Below, one piece after another: positions 1-8,180 of a stretch of 64,000 nucleotides of DNA. Source of the DNA: Rhodocyclaceae bacterium (GTDB lineage: Bacteria > Pseudomonadota > Gammaproteobacteria > Burkholderiales > Rhodocyclaceae); the NCBI GenBank assembly GCA_016721505.1, contig JADKHX010000002.1, forward strand, positions 1 through 64,000. The letters run 5' to 3'. The first letter of the stretch is position 1, and every line of letters begins with the position of its first letter. The notes under the pieces are model-generated. The model was not told where the DNA came from. It saw nothing but the letters and a program-made list of their open reading frames with translations, and ran no database searches. A program made the position numbers and the translations under genes.

Positions 1-653
1 GCGGCTCGCCGTATGCCGCTACTGGAGCAGCTACGCGAGGAAATTCACAGCACCATTAATCGCGATATCAAAGTCGAGTTGGCCATACTGGATGTCTGCA
101 AAACAGATACGGTGGCTGCAGCATTACACGAACTTTTCGTGCGCTTGGACGGTATCGATACCATCGTGGTCAATGCGGGTGCCAATGACATCACTAGCAT
201 CGGCACTAGCGATCTAGAAAATGAGCTAAAGCTAATCGAGACCAACCTTTCAGGCGCGATTGCAACCATTGGTGCCGCGACGACACATTTTCTCGCTCGC
301 GGCAAAGGGCACGTGGTGGGTATTTCTTCGCTGGCTTCATTAAGCCAATTTCAAATCAGGCGGCCTACTGCGCCAGCAAAGCTGGATTCTCAATGTACCT
401 CAAGGCAGCGCGCATTGAGCTGCGTAGCAAAGGAATCACTGTCACCGACATTCTGCCCGGCTACATTGCGACCGATATCGTGAAAGGAACCGATATCAGT
501 AAATTGCCATTCGCGATTCCGGCTGCCCAGGCCGCACGAGAGATGGCGCGTCTCATCGAAAAGAAAGTCGAATCCGGCGTTGTCCCCGCCTTCCCGTGGA
601 AATTCGTGCGACCTTTTCTGGGTCATCTGCCCGAGCGCTTTGCACATTACTAA
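1..653 (+). pseudogene. Short-chain dehydrogenase/reductase, 5'-partial and frameshifted
   Basis: The reading frame is already open at base 1, so the N-terminal cofactor glycine motif lies outside the window. The first part (frame 1) carries the SDR signature NAG near 172-180 and the strand that brings in the catalytic serine (GISSLAS, about 318-338). The rest of the enzyme, including the YxxxK active site (Tyr at 366, Lys at 378) and the C-terminal part ending at 653, is in frame 3. One base appears to be missing around 334-345: adding one base there would give a continuous SDR protein. This is either a real inactivating frameshift or a sequencing error. SDRs are NAD(P)-dependent oxidoreductases, and the substrate cannot be told. 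The downstream hydrolase on the same strand suggests a small catabolic group. Confidence 0.75.
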
Positions 654-716
654 TTCTTGTAAGCTAACGCTTGTGTAAATATCTATCTACACAATGGTGA
701 CTGCAAGGGGTTGACA

Positions 717-1607
717 ATGAAAGTGCTGCGCACGCCGGATGAACGCTTTGCCAATCTGCCTGATTACCCATTTGCGCCGCATTACCATCAGCTTGCGCCG
801 GACTTGCGCTTGCACTATGTCGATGAAGGATCGACGGACGCCAAGCCAGTTTTGATGCTGCATGGCGAACCTAGTTGGTCGTACTTGTACCGCTTCATGA
901 TTCCACCGGTGGCCGCCGCCGGCCTGCGCGTGTTGGCGCCCGACTTGATTGGTTTTGGTAAATCCGACAAGCCAACCGCATCGAGTGATTACAGTTTTTC
1001 GGGACAGGTCGAGTGGATACGGCAATGGATGGAAGCCCTCGATTTACGCGACATCACGCTGGTTTGCCAAGATTGGGGTTCATTGATTGGTTTGCGTTTA
1101 GCGGCCGAAAACCCCGAACGTTTTGCCCGCATAATTTTATCTAACGGCGGCTTGCCCACTGGCGAAACGAAGATGGCAATGGCATGGCGGATATGGGAGA
1201 AATTTTCCCGCTTCAGCCCGTGGTTCCCGATTGGTCGCATCTTACAAAGTGGCACCAAACGCGAGTTGTCGCCCGCTGAAATTGCCGCTTACGACGCACC
1301 ATTTCCCAACGACCGCTACAAGGCCGCGGCACGCGTTTATCCGTCGCTAGTGCCAGTGCGCTTTGAGGATCCCGAAGCCGTCAAAAACCGCCATGCATGG
1401 ACGATATTCCAGCAATGGCAAAAGCCCTTCATCACCTGCTTTAGCAATGGTGATCCGATCACCCGTGGTGGTCATGCTCGTTTCGTCAATGAAGTACCCG
1501 GCGCGCAAGGACAAGCGCATTCACGCTTGCGCGGCGGACATTTCATTCAAGAAGATGATCCACAGAAATTCGCGGAGTTGGTTATTGCGGCTTGTAGCCA
1601 AGGCTAA
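717..1607 (+). CDS. Haloalkane dehalogenase-like alpha/beta hydrolase
   Basis: This is a 296-residue alpha/beta hydrolase most like haloalkane dehalogenases, which release halide and alcohol from haloalkanes. The oxyanion motif HGEPSWSYLYR starts at about residue 49. The nucleophile motif CQDWGS puts Asp at about 119, followed by the Trp that helps hold the halide in this family. A C-terminal GGHF supplies the general-base His at about 275. ATG at 717 is preferred because AGGGG at 706-710 sits six bases upstream, while the TTG at 711 would directly abut that site. The stop codon is one base from the encoded CCA end of the opposing tRNA-Lys. The family assignment is firm. Activity on halogenated substrates is inferred, since related hydrolases share the same triad. 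Confidence 0.85.
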   Translation: MKVLRTPDERFANLPDYPFAPHYHQLAPDLRLHYVDEGSTDAKPVLMLHGEPSWSYLYRFMIPPVAAAGLRVLAPDLIGFGKSDKPTASSDYSFSGQVEWIRQWMEALDLRDITLVCQDWGSLIGLRLAAENPERFARIILSNGGLPTGETKMAMAWRIWEKFSRFSPWFPIGRILQSGTKRELSPAEIAAYDAPFPNDRYKAAARVYPSLVPVRFEDPEAVKNRHAWTIFQQWQKPFITCFSNGDPITRGGHARFVNEVPGAQGQAHSRLRGGHFIQEDDPQKFAELVIAACSQG

Positions 1608-1608
1608 C

Positions 1609-1684
1609 TGGTGGGTTGTGACAGATTCGAACTGTCGACCGACGGATTAAGAGTCCGCTGCTCTACCAACTGAGCTAACAACCC
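1609..1684 (-). tRNA. tRNA-Lys (anticodon CTT)
   Basis: The reverse strand folds into a full cloverleaf of 73 nt plus an encoded CCA (complement of 1609-1611). It has a 7-bp acceptor stem GGGTTGT/ACAACCC, D-loop AGTTGGTA, anticodon loop CTCTTAA and T-loop TTCGAAT. The anticodon CTT reads AAG lysine codons. A second lysine tRNA with anticodon TTT lies 6 kb away. Confidence 0.95.
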
Positions 1685-1783
1685 GGCTTGATTTGAACGT
1701 TCAACACGAAATACCAATGCGTGAAAGATGATAGCCGACACGTAGCGTGTTTAGAGAAGCAATAGTCGCGCTCACAATATCTC

Positions 1784-1811
1784 AACGGCGTGTCATCAGC
1801 ACCAACTGGCG
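1784..1811 (+). repeat. Dispersed 28-bp repeat, short form, copy 1
   Basis: Matches the family consensus (left GACGGCGTGT, right CCAGCACCAACTGGCG) with an A at the first position and TCATCA in the middle. It lies in the gap downstream of the DUF3604 gene. A second, inverted partial copy of the right half follows at 1818-1828, so 1800-1828 can form a hairpin: ACTGGCG pairs with CGCCAGT and CACC with GGTG, leaving one bulged A and loop ATCAAA. Confidence 0.85.
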
Positions 1812-1849
1812 ATCAAACGCCAGTGGTGCCGGCGAGCAAAATGTTGCCG

Positions 1850-3724
1850 CTACTTGCTCGGGTTGTACCAAACCGGCGAGCTGTAGGCGCGCTCTTGAAT
1901 CACCATTGGAACTTCGGGTGGCATGGTGATACCAAATCGTTTGGCATCGTAGGCGGTCCAACGGGGAGTGGGGATTTCGATCACGCGCACGTAATAGAAA
2001 GCTTTGCGCTTTGCATCGAATGCCGGGTCGCGCCAAACCGTGGTGAGCGCTGCCGCGCCGATGCTGTTGCTGAACGTGGCCTCCTTCACATCGACGGTGT
2101 TGCCTACTGCTTTTAGCTTACCTTGCTTGTCTTGTTTGCGATTGTCGGACCAAGCCACGTCGTAGACTTTTTCTTGCACTTTGCCGTTGGCATCAATCCA
2201 GCCCTTGACGACCTGAACGCGGTCGAGGTTGGCGCCGATAGGGTCTTTGGCTGCCTGGATCATAAAGCTTGGCGACTTGAATTTGCCTTTGTCGTCGGTC
2301 ACAGTTTTCAATTCACCGCCCATCGGTACACCTTTGGCATAGCCCAGCGTGACCCAATCGGCGCGCATTGCATCGTTGGCGGCAAAATCGTAACCGGCGA
2401 AGAATCGCACACTCATGCGCGGCCCGGTAGTGCCATAAACTTCCTTGCGCTTGAGCGCATCCCAAATGCCAGCGCGGGTGTTTTCCGTTGCCCAAACTGC
2501 AGCAAGCCCTGATGCCGATTGCTTCCAGCCAATCATGCCGGGCGAGACCGTACCCTTGATCGCGCGATTTGGCGACGGCTCGGCTTGTGCGTGTTTGCCG
2601 AAGAAATTGTCTTCCTCGACAGCGGCCAAACCGGTATGCGAATCGGTAGAGCCGATCATGCCGAATTTGAACGGATTTGCGCCCAGTCGTTCGTCAATCG
2701 CCAAACCATCTTTGAGCGCCTGCCGTGCGTATTCGGTTTTAATCATCTCCGGCGATTTGGGTTTTGCGTTGAGGTTTTGCGTATCCCAGCGCTCGAAATT
2801 GGCGAACTCATCGTTGGGCGACAAGCTCGGATGCGTTTCACCATCTCCCTTTATTTGAGTAACTTCGTAGAGCGGTTCCCAACGCGCGCGCGCTTCGGCG
2901 TAGTCACGCGTCATGGGGTTGCCGAGAAAACTGCTGAGCGTGAACATGCGACCATTGGAGACATTACCGTTGTGCGGAATCGCCAAGACTTGGCCACCGG
3001 TTTTGTCTTGCCAGGCCTGCATCCACTTCCATAGATCTTCGGGATTCTCGGAATCAAAAGTGGTGTAAGGCGTCATCTGATCAGCCTTGTCTTTGCCATC
3101 ACGATAAATCACATTGCGATGCAAGTTGTCGCCGCCACCAGGCATCGAGGTCCACTCGTAACCGATCAGCGTAGTGAAACGTCCTGGCTCGTTGTATTTG
3201 TCTTGTATCGTGGTGTTCCGTTGCCAAACATTTTGGGTGGTTTCACGGTCTTTGATAAATTCGGGAATCGCACTGCGCGCGGTGGCGTCGATCATTTCCA
3301 ACACCACCTTCATCGCGTTGGCAGGGCCACCGCGCAACATTTCTGCCCACCGCTTGCCCACTGGATCAGCCATCACTTTCGGGCTTTGCGCCATCAGTTC
3401 TTGCATCGCGCCTAGGCCGTCCGAATGATCACTGACCACAATGAAATCCATCGCGCGTGAGAGTTTGACTTTCTGTCCGCTGTTCGATGTAACTTCCTCG
3501 CCGCGCGCAAAACGCACAGCATCTTCCGGAGTAAGTTTGGCACCAATGATGCCCGCATCGGTAGACCACGAGCTGTGTAAATGCGTGTCGCCCCAAAGCA
3601 ATTTCATCGGCGCAACGTTGCCGACTTGCGGTGAATAATCCGCCGCAAAAGCGGGCGTGTTGCCAAGTGCAATAGTGAGGGTAGTAACGAAAGTGAGCAA
3701 GCGAATTTTGTATTTTTTATTCAT
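1850..3724 (-). CDS. Secreted DUF3604 family protein
   Basis: A 624-residue protein with a signal peptide (basic MNKKYK, hydrophobic core, cut after about residue 28 at AFA-AD). The mature part has the DUF3604 pattern: GDTHLHSSWS at about 45, VVSDHSD, IPHNGN and a late GSTDSHTG. These resemble the metal-binding His/Asp sites of PHP-type hydrolases. No reaction has been firmly assigned to the family, so metal-dependent hydrolysis in the periplasm is only inferred. The start at 3724 is chosen because AGGAGA (complement of 3731-3736) lies six bases upstream. An ATG directly before it (3727) is too close, and an upstream in-frame start at 3784 would run through a repeat copy. It follows the alcohol dehydrogenase gene on the same strand. 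Confidence 0.85.
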   Translation of the reverse strand: MNKKYKIRLLTFVTTLTIALGNTPAFAADYSPQVGNVAPMKLLWGDTHLHSSWSTDAGIIGAKLTPEDAVRFARGEEVTSNSGQKVKLSRAMDFIVVSDHSDGLGAMQELMAQSPKVMADPVGKRWAEMLRGGPANAMKVVLEMIDATARSAIPEFIKDRETTQNVWQRNTTIQDKYNEPGRFTTLIGYEWTSMPGGGDNLHRNVIYRDGKDKADQMTPYTTFDSENPEDLWKWMQAWQDKTGGQVLAIPHNGNVSNGRMFTLSSFLGNPMTRDYAEARARWEPLYEVTQIKGDGETHPSLSPNDEFANFERWDTQNLNAKPKSPEMIKTEYARQALKDGLAIDERLGANPFKFGMIGSTDSHTGLAAVEEDNFFGKHAQAEPSPNRAIKGTVSPGMIGWKQSASGLAAVWATENTRAGIWDALKRKEVYGTTGPRMSVRFFAGYDFAANDAMRADWVTLGYAKGVPMGGELKTVTDDKGKFKSPSFMIQAAKDPIGANLDRVQVVKGWIDANGKVQEKVYDVAWSDNRKQDKQGKLKAVGNTVDVKEATFSNSIGAAALTTVWRDPAFDAKRKAFYYVRVIEIPTPRWTAYDAKRFGITMPPEVPMVIQERAYSSPVWYNPSK

Positions 3725-3747
3725 CATTGGTCTCCTAATTTTTGTCT

Positions 3748-3769
3748 TTGGTGCTGGCGAGACGCCGTC
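3748..3769 (-). repeat. Dispersed repeat, short form, copy 2
   Basis: On the reverse strand this reads GACGGCGTCTCGCCAGCACCAA and then departs from the consensus, losing the final ACTGGCG. It lies between the alcohol dehydrogenase stop and the ribosome binding site of the DUF3604 gene. Confidence 0.75.
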
Positions 3770-3780
3770 AGGTTCGGCCG

Positions 3781-4959
3781 TCAATGCAAGCTGGGTTTTT
3801 GTGGTGTCGCAAAAGTGCTTTTCGGATCAATCAAAATCTTGGCATGAGTTTCCGGGTCTTTCAATGCATCGAAAGCATTGGCAACGCCATCCAGACCGAC
3901 GACACCGGTAATCATCGGCGCGCAATTGACTTTGCCTTCTGCAATCATATGTACGGTGTCGCGGTATTCCAGCGGTGAATGTCCAAGTACAAAGCGTAAA
4001 TCGATTTCCTTGTGGATGGCTAACGCCGGCTCAATGCGATCAACTTGCATGCACACACCGACCACTACAACGCGCGACATGAGCGGCGCGCCGTCGATCA
4101 CCTGTTGCAAAAGTCCTGGCACGCCGACGCATTCAAAGATTACGGGACGTGGCGGATTCTGTCCCAGCAATTCAGCCATCCGCCACACATGCCACCATGG
4201 CAATGGCAGCTTGCCCAGCTTTTCGCGAGTGCCTAGTGCCAATTCCAGCAGTGCTGGCAGGTCGTTCATGAAGCCGTAGGTTTCCCAGCTTGCATAGGGC
4301 GAAGTCAGCGCCGGGTCGATGACAATATCAGCGCCGCATTTGCTCGCCAGCGCGCGCCGCGCCACTGAAAAATCGCTGGCAATTACCGTGCTGACGCCCT
4401 TAGCTTTGAGCAAGCAAATCACCGCCAAGCCTACCGGGCCGCAGCCGATCACGATAGCCACATCCTTCTTCTTGATTTCGGCACGTCGTACTGCGTGCCA
4501 GCCCACCGCCATCGGTTCGGTCAGCGCAGCCATATCTGCCGAAAGACCATTGGGAACGGGAACCAGTGCTGACTCTTGCAACAGCATGCGTTCGGCATAG
4601 GCACCAGACGCCTTCAGCGACAGACCCGCCATATCGATGTCATCGCCATTGCGCAACAATGGTTGCGCGACGATGCGCGTGCCGACTTTAATCTTGCGCT
4701 CGCAGTCGGAACCATGCTCGAGAACTTCACAGCAAAACTCGTGGCCAAAAACCACCGCATCGCTTTGTGCCGGAAAATTTTTCGCGTAACCAACCTTGCC
4801 CATCAATGCCTTCATGTGATCGCAGTGGTGACGTATATGCAGATCAGAGCCGCAGATGCCACAACGCAGGACTTCGACCAGTACTTGGCCTTTACCCGGT
4901 TTGGGTTCTGGCAGATCTACAACGCTTAGTTCAGTGTTTTGGCAGACAACAGCTCTCAT
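3781..4959 (-). CDS. Zinc-dependent alcohol dehydrogenase (MDR family)
   Basis: A 392-residue medium-chain dehydrogenase. The catalytic zinc site shows as CGICGSDLH (Cys33, Cys36), a GHE motif in VVFGHEFCCE, and a later TEPMAVGWHAV segment. The NAD(P)-binding fold is marked by GCGPVGLAV. An extra stretch around residues 230-265, with several Trp and Pro residues, is longer than in classical alcohol dehydrogenases and probably shapes the substrate pocket. The ATG at 4957-4959 is preceded by AAGGAAA at a spacing of six, so the start is good. The substrate is unknown. The neighbouring SDR, hydrolases and DUF3604 protein suggest a catabolic role. Confidence 0.85.
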   Translation of the reverse strand: MRAVVCQNTELSVVDLPEPKPGKGQVLVEVLRCGICGSDLHIRHHCDHMKALMGKVGYAKNFPAQSDAVVFGHEFCCEVLEHGSDCERKIKVGTRIVAQPLLRNGDDIDMAGLSLKASGAYAERMLLQESALVPVPNGLSADMAALTEPMAVGWHAVRRAEIKKKDVAIVIGCGPVGLAVICLLKAKGVSTVIASDFSVARRALASKCGADIVIDPALTSPYASWETYGFMNDLPALLELALGTREKLGKLPLPWWHVWRMAELLGQNPPRPVIFECVGVPGLLQQVIDGAPLMSRVVVVGVCMQVDRIEPALAIHKEIDLRFVLGHSPLEYRDTVHMIAEGKVNCAPMITGVVGLDGVANAFDALKDPETHAKILIDPKSTFATPQKPSLH

Positions 4960-5117
4960 GAAATTTCCTTTTATGTAATAGCGGCGCGGTTGCTGAGCGA
5001 TTGCGTGTCTCTAATTGTTAACATAGCGGTGACACTCGACAACAATTAAAAGACGAGTTCATAATTGAAATTCTGGGCGCTAACCAAGCTCATTACCAAA
5101 TATTTAAAGACAGTTTT

Positions 5118-5144
5118 GACAGCATGTGGTCAGCACCATCTGGC
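5118..5144 (+). repeat. Dispersed repeat, degenerate short form, copy 3
   Basis: GACAGCATGTGG then TCAGCACCATCTGGC: a 27-bp copy with about four differences from the consensus. It sits four bases beyond the stop codon of the membrane protein gene that ends at 5149. Confidence 0.65.
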
Positions 5145-5148
5145 AAAT

Positions 5149-5823
5149 TTAGCGGCGGCGAGAAGCACGCAGCCAGCCAAATGCTAAGAACAACACCAGA
5201 CTGCCGAAGCCAAGCAGCAATCGCGAATCCGGCATGATCGTCGCGCCGTCGGTCGGTACCAGATCGACATGCAGCGCGGCAAATTTGTAGGGCATCATCT
5301 TTGTCAAATACTCGGGATTGCCGACCAGCTCAAAGAAGGCGCGGCGACAGGGATAGCGCACTACCAGCAAGCGACTCCAGTTGTCGACATCGGCGGCATG
5401 GCCGATCAGATTGGTGCTTGGCGTCGCCCCCTTGCGCACGCCCTGCACGTTGCTGCCCACTGGCATCTGCACACCGCCGGCAAGCGCAATGCCCATCGTC
5501 ATCCCTTCGTAAATCGAATTGGCCTCAGCCGGCGAGGTAGCCTTGACCTCAGTGCCCGGCAAGGGTTGGAGCTGCGGGTAATAACGCATCAGGTTGAACA
5601 TATACACCGGCTTACCATCGTCAGCCTCGCCCCAGGCACGCAGATCGGCGATAAAGTCGGCTTTCTGTTGCGCCGGCAACGGAGCAAGTTGGTCGATGCG
5701 TTGCACATACGCTTCAATTTCACCCTTGGTCAATACATGGCCGGGTGCTTGCCAGTAGCAAACCGCGAGGAACAGCGCAAGAAGGATGGTTCCTAAAACA
5801 ATTTCTGGTTTATAGCGTGTCAT
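5149..5823 (-). CDS. Membrane-anchored protein of unknown function
   Basis: I do not recognise this 224-residue protein with confidence. It has an N-terminal transmembrane segment (about 10-28), a soluble middle part and a second hydrophobic segment near the C-terminus (about 200-218) ending in a basic tail. The middle contains PVYMFNLMRYYP and, later, LLVVRYPCRRAFFELVGNPEY. These resemble the two halves of small dimeric alpha/beta-barrel proteins (DUF1330/EthD type), so a fused or pseudo-dimeric barrel tethered to the membrane is possible. The ATG at 5823 is preferred over the TTG at 5838, which would abut the stop of the upstream hydrolase. The 15-bp spacing to that gene indicates co-transcription. 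Confidence 0.65.
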   Translation of the reverse strand: MTRYKPEIVLGTILLALFLAVCYWQAPGHVLTKGEIEAYVQRIDQLAPLPAQQKADFIADLRAWGEADDGKPVYMFNLMRYYPQLQPLPGTEVKATSPAEANSIYEGMTMGIALAGGVQMPVGSNVQGVRKGATPSTNLIGHAADVDNWSRLLVVRYPCRRAFFELVGNPEYLTKMMPYKFAALHVDLVPTDGATIMPDSRLLLGFGSLVLFLAFGWLRASRRR

Positions 5824-5838
5824 GGTTATTGATTCCAA

Positions 5839-6654
5839 TTAGTGAAGTGCGTCAAGGATTAGAGGTGTAACTTTTTCCGGTGCGTCCAGTTGCAGCCAGT
5901 GATTCGCGCCGCTGACTTTTTGATAACGAAATCCCGCATCGCAATACTGCGCCGTGCTGGTCATTTGCGCTTCAGTGAGGAAGCGGTCGCCATCGCTATA
6001 GATTCCCGTCACTGGAACCGTCACATGCGGGTAGGTTCGGGGCAAAATCAATTGCAGATTGGCGCGGTAATAGTTGATGCCGGCGGTCAAGCGTCCGGGT
6101 CGAGAGAGCGCTTCGCGCCAGTGCGGTAGCTCGTCCGCAAAGCCGGTGAACAACCGGAATACTTTCCAGTTAAAAAGTTTTAGCAGCCATTCGGCGAAGT
6201 AACGCAACTGAAATAGCACGATGTAATAGCCTTTGAGTTTTTGCCCAATACCGCCGCTACCGTAGGCGCTTGGATGGCCGACTGAGAGCGCAAGGTAGCG
6301 CTCTACGCGTTGCGGGTGGGCCATCACAAACTGCCATGCAATCACCGCGCCCCAATCGTGCGCTACCAGTTTGACCTTTTCAATCTTCAATACATCGAGC
6401 AGCGCCGCCAGATCGGCGATGAGATTCTCGATGTGGTAATCGGCAACGCGTGACATCAATTGGCTTTCACCGCAGCCACGGGTGTCGGGCGCAATTACCC
6501 GATAGCCAGCCTCAACCAAAGCCGGAATCTGATGCCGCCAGACTTGATGTGTGTCGGGGAACCCGTGCACCAAAAGCACATCCGGACCTTGTCCGGCGAT
6601 GACGACATTCATCTCGATGCCATTGACCATGTATCGGCTTGCGGTGAATTCCAT
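5839..6654 (-). CDS. Epoxide hydrolase-like alpha/beta hydrolase
   Basis: A 271-residue alpha/beta hydrolase. It has HGFPD (residues 30-34), the oxyanion loop of epoxide hydrolases and dehalogenases, and HDWGA with the probable nucleophile Asp100. A late SGANHWLQ supplies the catalytic His at about 252. The cap domain contains aromatic residues but the usual paired tyrosines cannot be placed by eye, so the activity could be epoxide, ester or halide cleavage. AGGAGG lies just upstream of the ATG at 6654, so translation should be strong. It is divergent from the AraC-type regulator, a common arrangement for a locally controlled catabolic operon. Confidence 0.8.
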   Translation of the reverse strand: MEFTASRYMVNGIEMNVVIAGQGPDVLLVHGFPDTHQVWRHQIPALVEAGYRVIAPDTRGCGESQLMSRVADYHIENLIADLAALLDVLKIEKVKLVAHDWGAVIAWQFVMAHPQRVERYLALSVGHPSAYGSGGIGQKLKGYYIVLFQLRYFAEWLLKLFNWKVFRLFTGFADELPHWREALSRPGRLTAGINYYRANLQLILPRTYPHVTVPVTGIYSDGDRFLTEAQMTSTAQYCDAGFRYQKVSGANHWLQLDAPEKVTPLILDALH

Positions 6655-6663
6655 GTGCCTCCT

Positions 6664-6704
6664 GAGTTGCGTCCTAAGTTGGGTCCTAAGTTGCGTTCAA
6701 AGTT
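6664..6704. repeat. Triplicated 12-bp direct repeat in a divergent promoter region
   Basis: Three consecutive 12-mers, gagttgcgtcct, aagttgggtcct and aagttgcgttca, are followed by a partial fourth (aagttc). They lie between the ribosome binding site of the hydrolase gene and the start of the AraC-type regulator. They could be operator half-sites or simple tandem duplication. Confidence 0.7.
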
Positions 6705-6813
6705 CCAAATTTGTAATCAATCGGATGGGAGGAATTTTGTCGCGAACCGCTAGTCAAAACCAAATAGTTGAGGACAAGCTGTATCATCGGTTCCGACTGA
6801 AGAGGATTCGCAT

Positions 6814-7833
6814 ATGCCGCTCTACGAGCCTTATCTTCCTGCCCGTTATGTATCGCCATTGCTCGACATCGTCGCGGCGCAGCGCGCATCGTTTGTCAAT
6901 CAAATACTGCAACAGGTCGGTCTGACGCCAACACAATTACGCGCCAGCGACGCGTTGCTAACCAGCAGTGAATTCGATGCGTTGATGGTCGCGATGGCCA
7001 CCGAACTTGGTCGCGATGATTTGGGCTTCGAGCTGGGCTTACGTATCACTATTGATGATCACCAAGCGCTCGGTGTAGCGCTGCGCCGATGCAAGACGTT
7101 TGATGAATTGCTGCGTACCTTTGCCCGTTATTGGCGACAAATAACTACCGGTTTTGTATTTAACTATCAGCGTTATTCAGATCGTGGCGAGCTGATTTTC
7201 CGGCCAGCAGTGGGGATGAGTCAATCGACGCTCTACGCTTTTGAGGAATTGCAAGCGGTCAGCTTTCATACCGACTTCACTACGCTAATGGGTGGCCGCA
7301 GTGGCTTGAAGATCCAACTATCCATGCCCGAACCCAAGCACTTGGCGCGCTACCGCCAACTCGGTCCAACGCGGTTTTATTTCGGCGCTGAATCTTTGCC
7401 GCAAGTGAGATGCCTGATACCAACAAATTTGCTGGATTTGGAATTGTCCCAACCCGCGCCGAAAAATGCAGCGCTGGCATCGGCAAGCTCTCCGTCACGT
7501 GTTCGCACACCTCAGCCTCGCAAAAAACACAGCGACTGGGTCTCGCTGGTGCTGCGTGAAGCCGAGGGCATACAACCTTCGCTTGAATCATTGGCTGAGC
7601 TGCTCAACGTCAGCCCACGCTCGTTGAACCGCTATCTCAGTAGCGAAGGCACAAATTTGCGCGCACTTGGCAATGTGATTCGTTTCGAACGGGCACGTCA
7701 AATGTTGCAGCAAACACAACAACCGATTACGCAAATTGCCTACCGCCTAGGCTATTCCGACCCGATCAGCTTTTGCAGCGCGTTCCGTAAAATTAGCGGC
7801 CTTAGTCCGCGCGCTTATCGCAAGGCGGCATGA
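6814..7833 (+). CDS. AraC-family transcriptional regulator
   Basis: A 339-residue protein. Residues of about 20-200 match the ligand-binding domain of the AraC subfamily found in OruR/ArgR-like regulators (for example GLRITIDDHQALGVALRRCKT). Residues of about 250-337 form a double helix-turn-helix: LAELLNVSPRSLNRYLSSEG, then ITQIAYRLGYSDPISFCSAF and the usual FRKISGLSPRAYR ending. The gene is transcribed away from the epoxide hydrolase-like gene, across a 159-bp gap with three 12-bp repeats, so it probably regulates that operon. The inducer is unknown. The linker at about 215-245 is rich in Pro, Ser and Arg. Confidence 0.88.
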   Translation: MPLYEPYLPARYVSPLLDIVAAQRASFVNQILQQVGLTPTQLRASDALLTSSEFDALMVAMATELGRDDLGFELGLRITIDDHQALGVALRRCKTFDELLRTFARYWRQITTGFVFNYQRYSDRGELIFRPAVGMSQSTLYAFEELQAVSFHTDFTTLMGGRSGLKIQLSMPEPKHLARYRQLGPTRFYFGAESLPQVRCLIPTNLLDLELSQPAPKNAALASASSPSRVRTPQPRKKHSDWVSLVLREAEGIQPSLESLAELLNVSPRSLNRYLSSEGTNLRALGNVIRFERARQMLQQTQQPITQIAYRLGYSDPISFCSAFRKISGLSPRAYRKAA

Positions 7834-7902
7834 GTTAAACGTGTTGGTGCGGGCTGATGGGATAGCTTGGCAGCGTCTGCTGCACTAGAACCAAGAAATT
7901 CT

Positions 7903-7978
7903 TGGTGGGTCGGGCGAGATTCGAACTCGCGACCAACGGATTAAAAGTCCGCTGCTCTACCGGCTGAGCTACCGACCC
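7903..7978 (-). tRNA. tRNA-Lys (anticodon TTT)
   Basis: The reverse strand gives a 73-nt cloverleaf plus encoded CCA: acceptor GGGTCGG/CCGACCC, anticodon loop CTTTTAA, T-loop TTCGAAT. A perfect 15-bp palindrome (7891-7905) overlaps the CCA end and could form a short hairpin just 3' of the mature tRNA. Confidence 0.95.
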
Positions 7979-8142
7979 GGTCTTCGTTGTGTCGCGACGT
8001 GGTGCAATTTATCGGCGATTCTTTTTTACTGTTCTACGAAGGCCGCGAATGTTACTCATTCGCTCCTCTACTGTCAAACCAAAATGCCGTTAAACCCGCA
8101 CTTTGAGGCGTTAATTTGAAAATGTGTGGATTGGCGTCGAGA

Positions 8143-8169
8143 GACAGCGTCTCACCAGCACCAACTGGC
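8143..8169 (+). repeat. Dispersed repeat, short form, copy 4
   Basis: GACAGCGTCTCA then CCAGCACCAACTGGC, differing from the consensus at two positions in the left half. It ends 11 bp before the stop codon of the 3-hydroxybutyryl-CoA dehydrogenase gene, on the downstream side. Confidence 0.85.
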
Positions 8170-8180
8170 CATACTAGTGG

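Noticed and set aside
7891..7905. 15-bp palindrome at the 3' end of tRNA-Lys as a terminator
   Set aside because: The stem is short and A/T-rich with no T-run, so I keep it only as a remark under the tRNA.
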